Shown here in pieces: positions 27,062 through 35,117 of a DNA stretch of 64,000 nt. This stretch comes from Desulfonispora thiosulfatigenes DSM 11270. Its GTDB lineage: Bacteria > Bacillota > Peptococcia > Peptococcales > Desulfonisporaceae. Below the pieces are notes generated by a model. It did not search any database and was not told where the DNA came from. It saw only the letters and a list, made by a program, of their open reading frames with translations. The DNA is taken from contig NZ_FWWT01000022.1 in the NCBI RefSeq assembly GCF_900176035.1, positions 62,001-126,000 of the forward strand, given 5' to 3'. The position numbers were made by a program, and so were the translations under genes. Positions within the stretch are counted from its first letter, which is position 1; every line of letters starts with the position of its first letter.

Positions 27062-28069
27062 ATGAATTTAGCTAAATTTCCAAGAAGAAGATATACAGAG
27101 GGTTTTACTCCTATCGAAAAACTAGAGAATTTTTCAAAAGCTCTAGGTGGTCCTAATATTTATATGAAAAGAGATGACATGTTAGGCTTAACTTCTGGTG
27201 GTAATAAAACAAGAAAATTAGAATTTCTAGTAGCGGATGCGTTAGAACAAGGTGCAGATACCCTTATTACCTGCGGTGCTGTGCAATCTAACCATTGTCG
27301 TTTAACACTAGCAGCAGCTGTAAAAGAAGGTATGAAATGTAGATTAGTCTTAGAAGAAAGAGTTGCAGATAGTTATAGTCCGGATGCAAGTGGAAATAAC
27401 TTCTTATTTAACCTTTTAGGAGTTGAATCTACTAAAGTAGTTGCCGGTGGAACAGATTTAATGAAAGAAATGCAAACAATCGTTGATGAATTAGCTAAAG
27501 AAGGTAGAAAAGGTTATATTATCCCTGGTGGTGGATCAAATGAAATCGGTACATTAGGTTATGTTTCATGTGCTGAAGAAATTGCTACTCAATTATTTGA
27601 AAAAAGTCTAAAAATTGATCACCTTGTAACTCCAAGTGGTAGTGCAGGAACTCATACTGGTTTAGTAACCGGTTTTATCGGTAATAACATGAATATTCCT
27701 ATTACAGGTATTGGTGTTAACCGTAAAAAAGACGTTCAAGAAGAAGTAATCTATAATCTTGCAAAGAAAGTAGCAGCTAAATTAGGAATCAATCAAGAAA
27801 TTCCTCGTGATGCAGTAGTAGTTTATGATGATTACGTTGGACCTGGTTATTCTTTACCAACTGATGAAATGGTTGAGGCTGTTAATTTATTAGCTAAAAC
27901 TGAAGGTATCCTACTTGACCCTGTATATACAGGTAAGGCTATGTCAGGTTTAATAGGTCTTATTCGTAAGGGCGTATTTAAAAAAGGTGAAAATGTTTTA
28001 TTCGTACATACTGGTGGATCTCCAGCTTTATATGCATACATTCCTACTATTTTAGGAAAAGACAGTTAA
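27062..28069 (+). CDS. D-cysteine desulfhydrase / L-cysteate sulfo-lyase family PLP enzyme
   Basis: This is a fold-type II PLP lyase of the ACC deaminase/D-cysteine desulfhydrase family. The PLP lysine is probably K49 (SGGNKTRKLEF), followed by the CGAVQSNHCR substrate loop, IPGGGSNEIGTLGYV and the GILLDPVYTGKAMSGL block. Members release sulfide from D-cysteine (DcyD) or sulfite from L-cysteate (CuyA), forming pyruvate and ammonia. The SNHCRLT loop differs from the SNHVRQT of E. coli DcyD. With a racemase, a HisD-like dehydrogenase and a permease beside it, the sulfo-lyase reading is favoured but not proven. AAGGAGAA precedes the ATG. Confidence 0.8.
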   Translation: MNLAKFPRRRYTEGFTPIEKLENFSKALGGPNIYMKRDDMLGLTSGGNKTRKLEFLVADALEQGADTLITCGAVQSNHCRLTLAAAVKEGMKCRLVLEERVADSYSPDASGNNFLFNLLGVESTKVVAGGTDLMKEMQTIVDELAKEGRKGYIIPGGGSNEIGTLGYVSCAEEIATQLFEKSLKIDHLVTPSGSAGTHTGLVTGFIGNNMNIPITGIGVNRKKDVQEEVIYNLAKKVAAKLGINQEIPRDAVVVYDDYVGPGYSLPTDEMVEAVNLLAKTEGILLDPVYTGKAMSGLIGLIRKGVFKKGENVLFVHTGGSPALYAYIPTILGKDS

Positions 28070-28111
28070 TTGTAAGTTTTATTAATTAATTGGCTCTAAG
28101 TTCTCTTTATT

Positions 28112-28150
28112 AGCACCCAAAATACTGTAAAAAGCAATTTGGGTGCTATA
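28112..28150 (+). terminator. Hairpin before the permease gene
   Basis: AGCACCCAAA and TTTGGGTGCT form a perfect 10-bp stem with a 16-base loop. The following ATATTTA is a poor U-tract, so partial read-through into the permease is likely. Confidence 0.6.
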
Positions 28151-28192
28151 TTTATATCAATAAAAGGAATATTTTTAAAGAGGAGGGATTAA

Positions 28193-29623
28193 ATGCAAGA
28201 AAATAGATCTGAATTAACGAAAAATCTATCACCTGTAGCTATTTGGTCAATTGCGTTAGGTACAATTATTGGGTTTGGTGCTTTTGTTTTACCAGGTGAA
28301 TGGCTAAAACTAGGGGGTCCAGGAGGTATTTTAATTGGATTTACCCTTGGTGGACTGTTTATGCTTGTTATCAGTCGTAGTTATGGTTTTATGGTTGAAA
28401 AGATTCCTATAGCTGGAGGAGCAGCAGCTTATGCATATGGAGTATTAGGTAGACCACATGCTTTTATTGTTGGTTGGGGTCTAGTATTGGCCTATGGATC
28501 TATTGTTCCTTTAAATGCAACAGCTTTAGCACTAGTGGGTAAATTTGTGGCACCTGGTTTATTTTCCAAGGTTTATTTATATAATTTTGCAGGATGGGAT
28601 ATATATCTAGGGGAAATTTTATTAGCAAGTGCCTTAATTATTGGATTTGGAATACTTAATTATCGTGGAATAAAAGAAGTTGGTAATATGCAAATGGCGA
28701 TGATTTTTTTAATGGTGGGCACGATATTAATTATAACAGCAGGAGCTTTAATGTATGATGGGTCAACTATTACCAATTTAAAGCCTTTCTTTGCAGCCAA
28801 TAAAAGTATCTTTGCAAGTATTGGTGCAGTGTTAGCTATTACACCTTGGGCATTTTGCGGATTTGATACAATTCCACAATCATCAGAAGAATTTAACTTT
28901 GATCATAAAGAAACCTTTCGCTTATTAGTGTTTGCGATCCTAGCAGGGCTATTAATGTATCTTGCAATGTGTTTTTCAACAGCAGTAGTTATTCCGTGGC
29001 AGGAGTTAATTAATAAGGATGTGCCTTGGTATACAGGATTTACTACAGAAACGAGTTTAGGAATGTTAGGGTTAATTTGCCTAGTTATTGCAGTAACGAT
29101 GGGAGTGGGAACAGGAATTAATGGTCAATTATTATCTAGTACACGTATTTTATTTAGTATGGGCAGAGCAAAAATTCTTCCAGAATGGTTTGCAAAGGTT
29201 AATCCAAAGTTTGGTACTCCAGGTAATGCCATAATATTCATAACTGTTCTTTCTTTATTCTTTCCATGGATCGGACGTCAAGTAGTGCTTTGGATAGTGA
29301 ATATGGCAGCGGTAGGAAATTCATTGGGATATGGATATACCTGTTTAGCTGCTTGGTTACTTGCTAAAAACTACCCTCATCTTACGACAAAAGCAAATAA
29401 GTTTTGGTTTTTCTTAGGCTTTGCATTTTCAGTGATACTTTTAATATTACTAATTGTACCAGGGATGCCAGCCTTTTTAACACCGCTAGAATTCACTTTA
29501 TTAGGGTTTTGGATATTAATGGGTGCAGTGCTATATATTTACCAATCTAAGAGAGTGAATTTAACAAAAGATGAGCAAGATCAGCTGATGCTCGGTGATA
29601 TCAGAATCGAAAATTTAAAATAA
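28193..29623 (+). CDS. APC-family amino acid permease
   Basis: A 476-residue integral membrane protein with about twelve hydrophobic helices. The first helix carries GTIIGFGAFVLPGEW, the unwound glycine motif of APC transporters, and helix 6 has the TPWAFCGFDTIPQSSEEF segment. It should import an amino acid or analogue by a secondary mechanism. As the last gene of the racemase-lyase cluster it is the probable uptake system for the cluster's substrate. AGAGGAGGG precedes the ATG. Confidence 0.85.
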   Translation: MQENRSELTKNLSPVAIWSIALGTIIGFGAFVLPGEWLKLGGPGGILIGFTLGGLFMLVISRSYGFMVEKIPIAGGAAAYAYGVLGRPHAFIVGWGLVLAYGSIVPLNATALALVGKFVAPGLFSKVYLYNFAGWDIYLGEILLASALIIGFGILNYRGIKEVGNMQMAMIFLMVGTILIITAGALMYDGSTITNLKPFFAANKSIFASIGAVLAITPWAFCGFDTIPQSSEEFNFDHKETFRLLVFAILAGLLMYLAMCFSTAVVIPWQELINKDVPWYTGFTTETSLGMLGLICLVIAVTMGVGTGINGQLLSSTRILFSMGRAKILPEWFAKVNPKFGTPGNAIIFITVLSLFFPWIGRQVVLWIVNMAAVGNSLGYGYTCLAAWLLAKNYPHLTTKANKFWFFLGFAFSVILLILLIVPGMPAFLTPLEFTLLGFWILMGAVLYIYQSKRVNLTKDEQDQLMLGDIRIENLK

Positions 29624-29716
29624 TAAAAGCTAAACAATTATCAGATTAGTCAAAATATTGAGTCTAATTATTAAGTTAAATGGACATCATTAATATTTTG
29701 CAAAATAAATTAGTAT

Positions 29717-29763
29717 AAAAGTGATGAATATATTATACATAATATGTTCATCACTTTATTTTT
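29717..29763 (+). terminator. Intrinsic terminator after the permease
   Basis: A long AT-rich stem, AAAAGTGATGAATATATT with AATATGTTCATCACTTTA (one G-U pair), has a short loop and is followed by TTTATTTTTT. It closes the catabolic cluster. Confidence 0.8.
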
Positions 29764-29859
29764 TGTGTCTTTATGAAATTAAGTCTAGATAATTATAAGC
29801 ACAGGTATTTTATGTAATTAAGTTAGCAGCAATAATTATAATTTGTTAAGTATTTACCC

Positions 29860-29888
29860 TTGACAAATCTTTTAAATCTTAGTAATAT
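29860..29888 (+). promoter_or_regulatory. Sigma-A type promoter for ylxM-ffh
   Basis: TTGACA (29860-29865) and TAATAT (29883-29888) stand 17 bases apart, close to the vegetative consensus. Transcription should start near 29895, ahead of ylxM. The rest of the 29624-29963 gap holds the terminator and a possible leader peptide. Confidence 0.8.
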
Positions 29889-29928
29889 GAAAAAAGCGTT
29901 AAGGGAGATCACTTGACGAGGCTACATA

Positions 29929-29967
29929 ATGAATATGATTTTAGAAAGTGTGGCTGAATTAAAATGA
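29929..29967 (+). CDS. Possible 12-codon leader peptide overlapping ylxM
   Basis: ATG 29929 opens [12 protein letters not shown] and stops at TGA, overlapping the ylxM ATG as ATGA. GAGG lies seven bases ahead, whereas ylxM itself lacks a good ribosome site. Translational coupling through this leader is possible. A TTG-start frame from 29913 is a competing reading. The evidence is only positional. Confidence 0.25.
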   Translation: MNMILESVAELK

Positions 29968-30320
29968 CGCAGATAATTGAAAAAAGAGCTTTTTTATGTT
30001 TATTATTTGATTTTTATGGAGCACTATTAACAGAAAAGCAAAAATTTGTTTTCGATTTATATTACCATAATGATTTATCATTAGTTGAAATAGCGCAGGA
30101 AGAAAACATTTCTAGACAAGCAGTATATGATATTTTAAAAAGGTCAGAAAATATTTTATACGATTATGAGGATAGGTTACATTTAGCCAGTAAATTCATT
30201 AAAACAAATGACAAACTTGTGAATGCTTTAAATATAATTAATAACATCGAACAAGAAAATAATTCTGATAAATTAGGTAAACTAAAACAAATAATTCATT
30301 CAGTATTAAAAGATGGTTAA
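29964..30320 (+). CDS. ylxM: YlxM/p13-like helix-turn-helix protein of the SRP operon
   Basis: A 118-residue protein with a sigma-70 region 4-like helix-turn-helix: [18 protein letters not shown] followed by [19 protein letters not shown]. YlxM homologues sit immediately upstream of ffh in Gram-positives and have been linked to SRP function in streptococci. The following ffh starts 23 bases downstream, so they form one unit. The ribosome site is weak, see the leader peptide entry. Confidence 0.9.
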   Translation: MTQIIEKRAFLCLLFDFYGALLTEKQKFVFDLYYHNDLSLVEIAQEENISRQAVYDILKRSENILYDYEDRLHLASKFIKTNDKLVNALNIINNIEQENNSDKLGKLKQIIHSVLKDG

Positions 30321-30343
30321 ATATAATTTTAGGGGGTTTTACC

Positions 30344-31678
30344 TTGGCTTTTGAAGGATTAGGAGAAAAGCTGCAAGGAGTTTTCAAAAAATTAAAAGGC
30401 AAAGGCAAAATTTCAGAAACTGATTTAAAAGCTGCCCTAAGAGAAGTAAGGGTTGCCTTATTAGAAGCAGACGTAAACTATAAAGTTGTTAAAAATTTTA
30501 TTAATAATATTAATGATCGTGCTGTTGGTCAAGAGGTTTTAGAAAGTTTAACTCCAGGACAACAGGTAGTCAAAATAGTTAACGATGAATTAACCTCATT
30601 AATGGGGGGAGAAACAAGTAAATTAAATATGTCCTCTAAACCTCCTACAGTAATTATGATGGTGGGTTTACAGGGTTCTGGTAAAACTACTTCTACAGGT
30701 AAATTATCGAATTACCTTAAAAAACAAGGCAGAAGACCTTTATTAGTAGCTTGTGACATTTATAGACCAGCAGCTATTAAACAATTACAAGTTTTAGGTG
30801 AACAATTAGAAATGCCTGTTTTTAGTATGGGAGATAAAACAAATCCGGTTGAAATAGCAAAATCTGCACTAGATCATGCCATGCACTATGGAAATGATGT
30901 AGTACTTATCGATACAGCAGGTAGACTTCATATTGATGAAGAGCTGATGGAAGAATTAGTAAAAGTTAAAAAAATAGTTAATCCTACAGAGATACTATTA
31001 GTAGTAGATGCTATGACTGGTCAAGATGCCGTCAATGTAGCTGAAAGATTTAATGAACTTTTAGATATCACAGGAGTAGTGTTAACTAAATTAGATGGTG
31101 ATACCAGGGGCGGGGCAGCCCTTTCTGTTAAGGCTGTTACTGGTAAACCAATTAAATTTGTAGGTATGGGTGAAAAATTAGATGCTCTAGAACCTTTTCA
31201 TCCAGATAGAATGTCTTCTCGTATTTTGGGTATGGGAGATGTTTTAACCTTAATTGAAAAGGCTCAAGAAGGTTTTGATGAACAAAAAGCAAAAGAAATG
31301 GAATTAAAGCTAAAAAAAGCTGAATTCACTCTGGAAGACTTTTTAGATCAAATGCAAGAAATGAAAAAAATGGGTCCTTTAGATCAAGTAATGGAAATGT
31401 TGCCTGGGATGAATAAAGGAAAACTCAAAGGACTTCAGTTAGATGAAAAAGAGTTTGATAGAGCTAGAGCAATTATTCAGTCTATGACTCTAGAAGAAAG
31501 AAGAAAACCTTCCTTAATTAATGGGAGTAGACGTAAAAGAATTGCAGCAGGTTCTGGATCAAAGGTACAAGAGGTTAACCGGATTTTAAAACAGTTTGAT
31601 CAAACTCAAAAATTAATGAAACAATTTTCTGGAATGAGCAAAAGTAAAAAGGCTAAATTTAAATTGCCGTTTATGTAA
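30344..31678 (+). CDS. ffh: Signal recognition particle protein Ffh
   Basis: Ffh binds 4.5S/SRP RNA and signal peptides and pairs with FtsY. Its NG GTPase domain has Walker [10 protein letters not shown] (108-116), [17 protein letters not shown] and [10 protein letters not shown]. The C-terminal M domain starts near 325 and contains the RNA-binding RIAAGSGS segment and methionine-rich ends. The 444 residues are standard. The TTG start follows AGGGGGTTTT. It heads the rpsP-rimM-trmD-rplS string. Confidence 0.96.
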   Translation: MAFEGLGEKLQGVFKKLKGKGKISETDLKAALREVRVALLEADVNYKVVKNFINNINDRAVGQEVLESLTPGQQVVKIVNDELTSLMGGETSKLNMSSKPPTVIMMVGLQGSGKTTSTGKLSNYLKKQGRRPLLVACDIYRPAAIKQLQVLGEQLEMPVFSMGDKTNPVEIAKSALDHAMHYGNDVVLIDTAGRLHIDEELMEELVKVKKIVNPTEILLVVDAMTGQDAVNVAERFNELLDITGVVLTKLDGDTRGGAALSVKAVTGKPIKFVGMGEKLDALEPFHPDRMSSRILGMGDVLTLIEKAQEGFDEQKAKEMELKLKKAEFTLEDFLDQMQEMKKMGPLDQVMEMLPGMNKGKLKGLQLDEKEFDRARAIIQSMTLEERRKPSLINGSRRKRIAAGSGSKVQEVNRILKQFDQTQKLMKQFSGMSKSKKAKFKLPFM

Positions 31679-31707
31679 TAATTAATTTTTAAAAGGAGGT
31701 GAAGTAA

Positions 31708-31956
31708 ATGTCAACTAAAATTAGACTTAAAAGAATGGGTGCAAAAAAGAATCCTTTTTATCGTATTGTAATCGCTGATTCTCGTTCTCCAAGAGACGGA
31801 CGTTTCATTGAAGAAATAGGAACATATAACCCTACTAAAGATCCTGCTATTATTAATGTAGATGCAGAAAAAGCTCAAAAGTGGATAAATGAAGGTGCTA
31901 AGCCCTCTGATACAGTTAAAGCTTTATTTAAAAAAGCTGGAGTTTTTAATAACTAG
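31708..31956 (+). CDS. rpsP: 30S ribosomal protein S16
   Basis: This 82-residue protein has the S16 signature [27 protein letters not shown] pattern at its N-terminus (key residues K8-R9-G11 and the PFYRIV strand) and the IGTYNP motif. AAAAGGAGGTGA precedes the ATG. It follows ffh by about 30 bases in the conserved order. Confidence 0.97.
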   Translation: MSTKIRLKRMGAKKNPFYRIVIADSRSPRDGRFIEEIGTYNPTKDPAIINVDAEKAQKWINEGAKPSDTVKALFKKAGVFNN

Positions 31957-31979
31957 CATTTAGTTTGGGGGTATAACGA

Positions 31980-32210
31980 TTGAAAGAGTTAGTAAAACAC
32001 TTAGCTAAATCTTTAGTTGATTATCCTGAAAATGTAGAAACAAGTGAAAATCAGGGAGCAAAGTCTGTTGTTATCGAACTTAAAGTTGACTCTCGTGATA
32101 TGGGAAAAGTTATTGGTAAGAATGGACGAATTGCTAAAGCTATTCGTACAGTAGTGAAAGCAGCTGCAGCTAGGGAAGGTAAAAAGGTTGTAGTAGAGAT
32201 AGTACAATAG
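31980..32210 (+). CDS. khpA: KH-domain RNA-binding protein KhpA
   Basis: A 76-residue single KH domain with the GXXG loop in VIGKNGRIAKAIRT. Homologues (YlqC in Bacillus, KhpA in streptococci) bind RNA with KhpB and affect cell division and elongation. The start is TTG, 24 bases after rpsP and preceded by GGGGGT. A terminator-like hairpin overlaps its stop codon. Confidence 0.93.
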   Translation: MKELVKHLAKSLVDYPENVETSENQGAKSVVIELKVDSRDMGKVIGKNGRIAKAIRTVVKAAAAREGKKVVVEIVQ

Positions 32211-32234
32211 GGGCTGATTTCAGCCCCATATTTT
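32210..32234 (+). terminator. Hairpin overlapping the khpA stop
   Basis: GGGGCTGA and TCAGCCCC form a tight stem with little loop, followed by ATATTTTTG. It may reduce transcription of the downstream rimM-trmD genes relative to ffh-rpsP. Confidence 0.65.
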
Positions 32235-32255
32235 TGTTTGTTTGGAGAGTTTCTA

Positions 32256-32663
32256 ATGAAGGAATTAACTGTTATTACCAAAGTAGTGTTAAAACAAATT
32301 GTTACTGATAACTATAAAAATAAATTGATTTTGGATTTGCAAAATACAATTAAAAACTTAGATAATGAAATTAATTTACTTAGTTTCAAAATAAAGAATG
32401 TGATAAGTGACTTAAGTGAGCAGAACCATCCACGGATTGATATTGTAAAAGAAAAACTTTATAATGAACAAGAAAATAAGAATGTTAAAAGACAAGAATA
32501 CATAGAAAAATTAAAAGAAATCAGTAATTTAGAAAATAAAACTGAAATAGTGCAAGGAACAATTAATAGTCCAGTAACTCTCCAAGTTGGAGATAATATA
32601 GATAAATTACTTACAAGAGAAATTATAATTAAAGATAATGTTATCATAGAAATAAGACAATAA
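32256..32663 (+). CDS. ylqD: YlqD-family protein
   Basis: A 135-residue protein with a long charged coiled-coil region (about 20-95) and a beta-rich C-terminal tail with VTLQVGDNIDKL. Position between khpA and rimM and this architecture match Bacillus YlqD, whose function is unknown. I start at ATG 32256 because TGGAGAG lies just ahead; a TTG at 32238 would bury that site. Confidence 0.8.
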   Translation: MKELTVITKVVLKQIVTDNYKNKLILDLQNTIKNLDNEINLLSFKIKNVISDLSEQNHPRIDIVKEKLYNEQENKNVKRQEYIEKLKEISNLENKTEIVQGTINSPVTLQVGDNIDKLLTREIIIKDNVIIEIRQ

Positions 32664-32700
32664 TGTAATAATATATATAAATACTAAAAAACAAGGTGAA

Positions 32701-33198
32701 ATGATGATAAAAATAGGACAAATTATTGCAACACATGGTATTGATGGTAAATTGAAAATTTATCCATTAACTGATAATCCTAAGCGTTTTGAAGATTTAG
32801 AGTATGTATATTTAGAAAGTAAGGCCGGTTTAGATAAAGTACATATTGAAACTATAAATTATCATAAAAACTGTCTGTTAATTAAATTTAAAGAGATAGA
32901 TGATGTTGATAAAGCTAAAAATTTGATTAAACTTTATCTAGTTATCTCTGAAGATATGTTAGTATTGCTTCCTGAAGATCAGTTTTTTATTTTTCAAATA
33001 ATTGGATTAAATGTTTATGAAGATGACAATTTTCTAGGTAGAGTTACTGATGTAATCGAAACCGGTAGCAATGATGTTTATATTGTTAAAAAGGATAAAA
33101 AAGAAATTTTAATACCTGCTTTAAAAACAGTTGTAAAGAAAATAGATTTAGAAGAAAAAAGGATGCTGGTAGATTTACCTGAGGGACTCTTAGATTGA
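32701..33198 (+). CDS. rimM: Ribosome maturation factor RimM
   Basis: RimM helps assemble the 30S head and binds S19. The N-terminal RimM barrel begins IGQIIATHGIDGKLKIYPLT in outline, and a PRC-type C-terminal domain (about 95-165) carries LGRVTDVIETGSNDVYIV. The length of 165 residues is normal. AAGGTGAA precedes two adjacent ATGs, either of which could be used. It sits before trmD as usual, separated by a repeat element. Confidence 0.94.
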   Translation: MMIKIGQIIATHGIDGKLKIYPLTDNPKRFEDLEYVYLESKAGLDKVHIETINYHKNCLLIKFKEIDDVDKAKNLIKLYLVISEDMLVLLPEDQFFIFQIIGLNVYEDDNFLGRVTDVIETGSNDVYIVKKDKKEILIPALKTVVKKIDLEEKRMLVDLPEGLLD

Positions 33199-33202
33199 AG
33201 CA

Positions 33203-33282
33203 AGTTCTAGAATTCAGGTGGAGATTCTTCTACTCCACCTGAATTCTAGAACTGCAAATGTATGACTTTCGTCAGGTTAAAA
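33203..33282 (-). repeat. Dispersed palindromic element, copy B
   Basis: This has a perfect 21-bp inverted repeat (33203-33223 with 33233-33253, 9-base loop), then a sequence whose reverse complement reads TTTTAACCTGAC-GAAA-GTCATACATTTGCAG. The same parts occur in the opposite direction at 11303-11425. In this copy GAC-GAAA-GTC forms a GNRA-type mini-hairpin. It fills the rimM-trmD gap, ending right at the trmD ribosome site, and on the plus strand could also act as a terminator or attenuator. Confidence 0.8.
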
Positions 33283-33294
33283 GGAGAATTAATT

Positions 33295-34029
33295 ATGGAT
33301 ATAAAGATATTAACAATTTTTCCTGAAATGTTTACAGGTCCTCTGACCACCAGTATAATCAAAAAAGCTAGAGATAAAGAAATTTTAAAGATAAAAGTCA
33401 TAAATTTTAGAGATTACTCTGAAAACAAGCATAATACAGTAGATGATTATCCTTTTGGTGGTGGAGCAGGAATGCTCCTTAAGCCTGAACCAATAGTTAA
33501 CGCTTTAGAAAATAATTTAGACTTAGAGAATAATAATCAAGAAATTATCTTGGTAACACCTCAAGGAAAGACATTTAAACAAGAAGATGCAAACCTATTA
33601 GCCACAAAGAAGAATTTAACCTTTATTTGTGGCCATTATGAAGGCTTCGATGAACGTATTAGAAGTTATGTTACTAAGGAATATTCATTAGGGGATTTTG
33701 TTATGACAGGTGGAGAAATTCCCGCAATGGCGATGGTTGATGCGATTGCCCGTTTAATTCCTGGCGTTATTAAAGAAGAAGATTCTTTTAAAGATGATTC
33801 CTTTTTCGGGGGACTCCTAGAATATCCTCAATATACAAGACCTAGGGTTTTTAGAGATATTGAAGTACCTGAAGTTTTGCTTTCTGGTAATCATGAACAT
33901 ATTAGGAAGTGGCGAAGAAAAGAATCTTTAAGAAGAACTTATAAAAGAAGACCTGAACTTTTAATGAATTTTCAATTTACTAAAGAAGATAAAAAATTTT
34001 TAGAAGAAATAAAGAAAGAGGAAAAGTAG
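33295..34029 (+). CDS. trmD: tRNA (guanine37-N1)-methyltransferase
   Basis: TrmD makes m1G37 in tRNA, preventing +1 frameshifting. The SPOUT knot motifs are present: DDYPFGGGAGMLLKPEP near 52-68, CGHYEGFDERI near 111-121 and YSLGDFVMTGGE. The 244 residues are standard. I start at ATG 33295 behind AAAGGAG; an upstream ATG at 33262 lies inside the repeat element and would bury the ribosome site. Confidence 0.96.
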   Translation: MDIKILTIFPEMFTGPLTTSIIKKARDKEILKIKVINFRDYSENKHNTVDDYPFGGGAGMLLKPEPIVNALENNLDLENNNQEIILVTPQGKTFKQEDANLLATKKNLTFICGHYEGFDERIRSYVTKEYSLGDFVMTGGEIPAMAMVDAIARLIPGVIKEEDSFKDDSFFGGLLEYPQYTRPRVFRDIEVPEVLLSGNHEHIRKWRRKESLRRTYKRRPELLMNFQFTKEDKKFLEEIKKEEK

Positions 34030-34030
34030 A

Positions 34031-34597
34031 ATGGGGAGATTGTTTTTAGGATTAGTTCATTATCCTGTACATAATAAAAATAAAGAAGTAATTGTAACCT
34101 CTATAACAAACCTAGATATTCATGATATTGCTAGAACTTGTAAAACTTTTAATTTTGAAAAATACTATATTATTCATCCTTTAGAAAATCAACAAAAGAT
34201 AACAAAGGAAATTATTGATTATTGGCAAACGGGATATGGCGGTGAATATAATCCTGATCGTAAAATGGCTTTAGAAAATGTTACTTTAACGGAAAGCATT
34301 GAAAGTGCGAAAGCTGAAATTCTAAATAAATATCCAGGCGAGCTAAAGGTTATTGTAACTGATGCTAAAATATATCACAATTCCATTAATTATAAAGATT
34401 TAAGAAATGAAATAGAAAGTACTGATATTAATTATTTAATACTATTTGGGACAGGTTGGGGAATCACAGCAGAAGAAATGGAAAAGGCAGATTTTTGTTT
34501 AACTCCTATTTATGGAGTAGGGGAGTATAATCATCTTTCTGTTAGAAGTGCAGTAGCGATAATTATAGATAGACTCTGTGGAGAAAAATGGTGGTAA
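34031..34597 (+). CDS. SPOUT-type RNA methyltransferase (Methyltrn_RNA_4-like)
   Basis: A 188-residue protein beginning one base after trmD. It shows a SPOUT-like C-terminal half with LILFGTGWGIT, a second knot loop (YGVGEYNHLSVRSA) and a short conserved end. It matches the family of SAM-dependent RNA methyltransferases found beside trmD in several anaerobes and in Thermotoga. The RNA target is unknown. Coupling to trmD suggests tRNA or rRNA modification. Confidence 0.8.
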   Translation: MGRLFLGLVHYPVHNKNKEVIVTSITNLDIHDIARTCKTFNFEKYYIIHPLENQQKITKEIIDYWQTGYGGEYNPDRKMALENVTLTESIESAKAEILNKYPGELKVIVTDAKIYHNSINYKDLRNEIESTDINYLILFGTGWGITAEEMEKADFCLTPIYGVGEYNHLSVRSAVAIIIDRLCGEKWW

Positions 34598-34600
34598 TAC

Positions 34601-34629
34601 TTGTAGCAGCTTTAGTTATATGATATAAT
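34601..34629 (+). promoter_or_regulatory. Promoter for rplS with extended -10
   Basis: TTGTAG (34601-34606) and TATAAT (34624-34629) are 17 bases apart, and TGA precedes the -10 box as an extended element. The start would be near 34636, giving a leader of about 75 bases before rplS. Confidence 0.7.
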
Positions 34630-34644
34630 TCTCAGTGTTGGAAT

Positions 34645-34692
34645 ACAGATGGTCCTCTATCTTAATATAAAAGTAAGGTAAGAACATCTTGT
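34645..34692 (+). promoter_or_regulatory. Probable L19 ribosomal protein leader
   Basis: The untranslated region contains ACAGATGGTCCTCT and AGGTAAGAACATC, whose ends GATG and CATC pair. This layout agrees with my memory of the Firmicutes L19 leader family, which is thought to let L19 repress its own mRNA. The assignment needs a covariance-model match. Confidence 0.6.
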
Positions 34693-34709
34693 GGGAGGAG
34701 GTAGCAAAT

Positions 34710-35054
34710 ATGGATATTATTAAAGCAATAGAATCTGAACAGTTAAAGAAAGATGTTCCTGAGTTTAGAGCAGGAGATACTGTTAGAGTAGACGTTAAAG
34801 TAGTCGAAGGAACTAGAGAACGTATTCAGGCTTTTGAAGGTGTTGTAATTAAAGTAAAAGGCGCTGGATTAACAGAAACTTTCACTGTACGCCGTGTGGC
34901 TTATGGTGTTGCTGTAGAACGTTGTTTCCCTATACACTCTCCACGTGTTGACAAAATAACTGTTTTACGTAGAGGTCGTGTAAGAAGAGCAAAGTTATAT
35001 TACTTAAGAGAAAGATCTGGTAAAGCAGCTAGAATTAAAGATTTACGTAGATAA
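34710..35054 (+). CDS. rplS: 50S ribosomal protein L19
   Basis: A 114-residue protein with the L19 motifs [26 protein letters not shown] and the basic end [16 protein letters not shown]. The start is ATG 34710 behind GGGAGGAGGT; a TTG at 34689 would include the ribosome site. It has its own promoter and leader, so it can be regulated apart from trmD. Confidence 0.97.
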   Translation: MDIIKAIESEQLKKDVPEFRAGDTVRVDVKVVEGTRERIQAFEGVVIKVKGAGLTETFTVRRVAYGVAVERCFPIHSPRVDKITVLRRGRVRRAKLYYLRERSGKAARIKDLRR

Positions 35055-35060
35055 TCATTA

Positions 35061-35085
35061 GGGACTGAGTATTCAGTCCCTTTTT
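35061..35085 (+). terminator. Intrinsic terminator after rplS
   Basis: GGGACTGA and TCAGTCCC form an 8-bp stem with loop GTAT, followed by TTTTT. Confidence 0.9.
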
Positions 35086-35117
35086 GTATAACTTATTTAT
35101 AGGCGCAAGGAGGAAAT

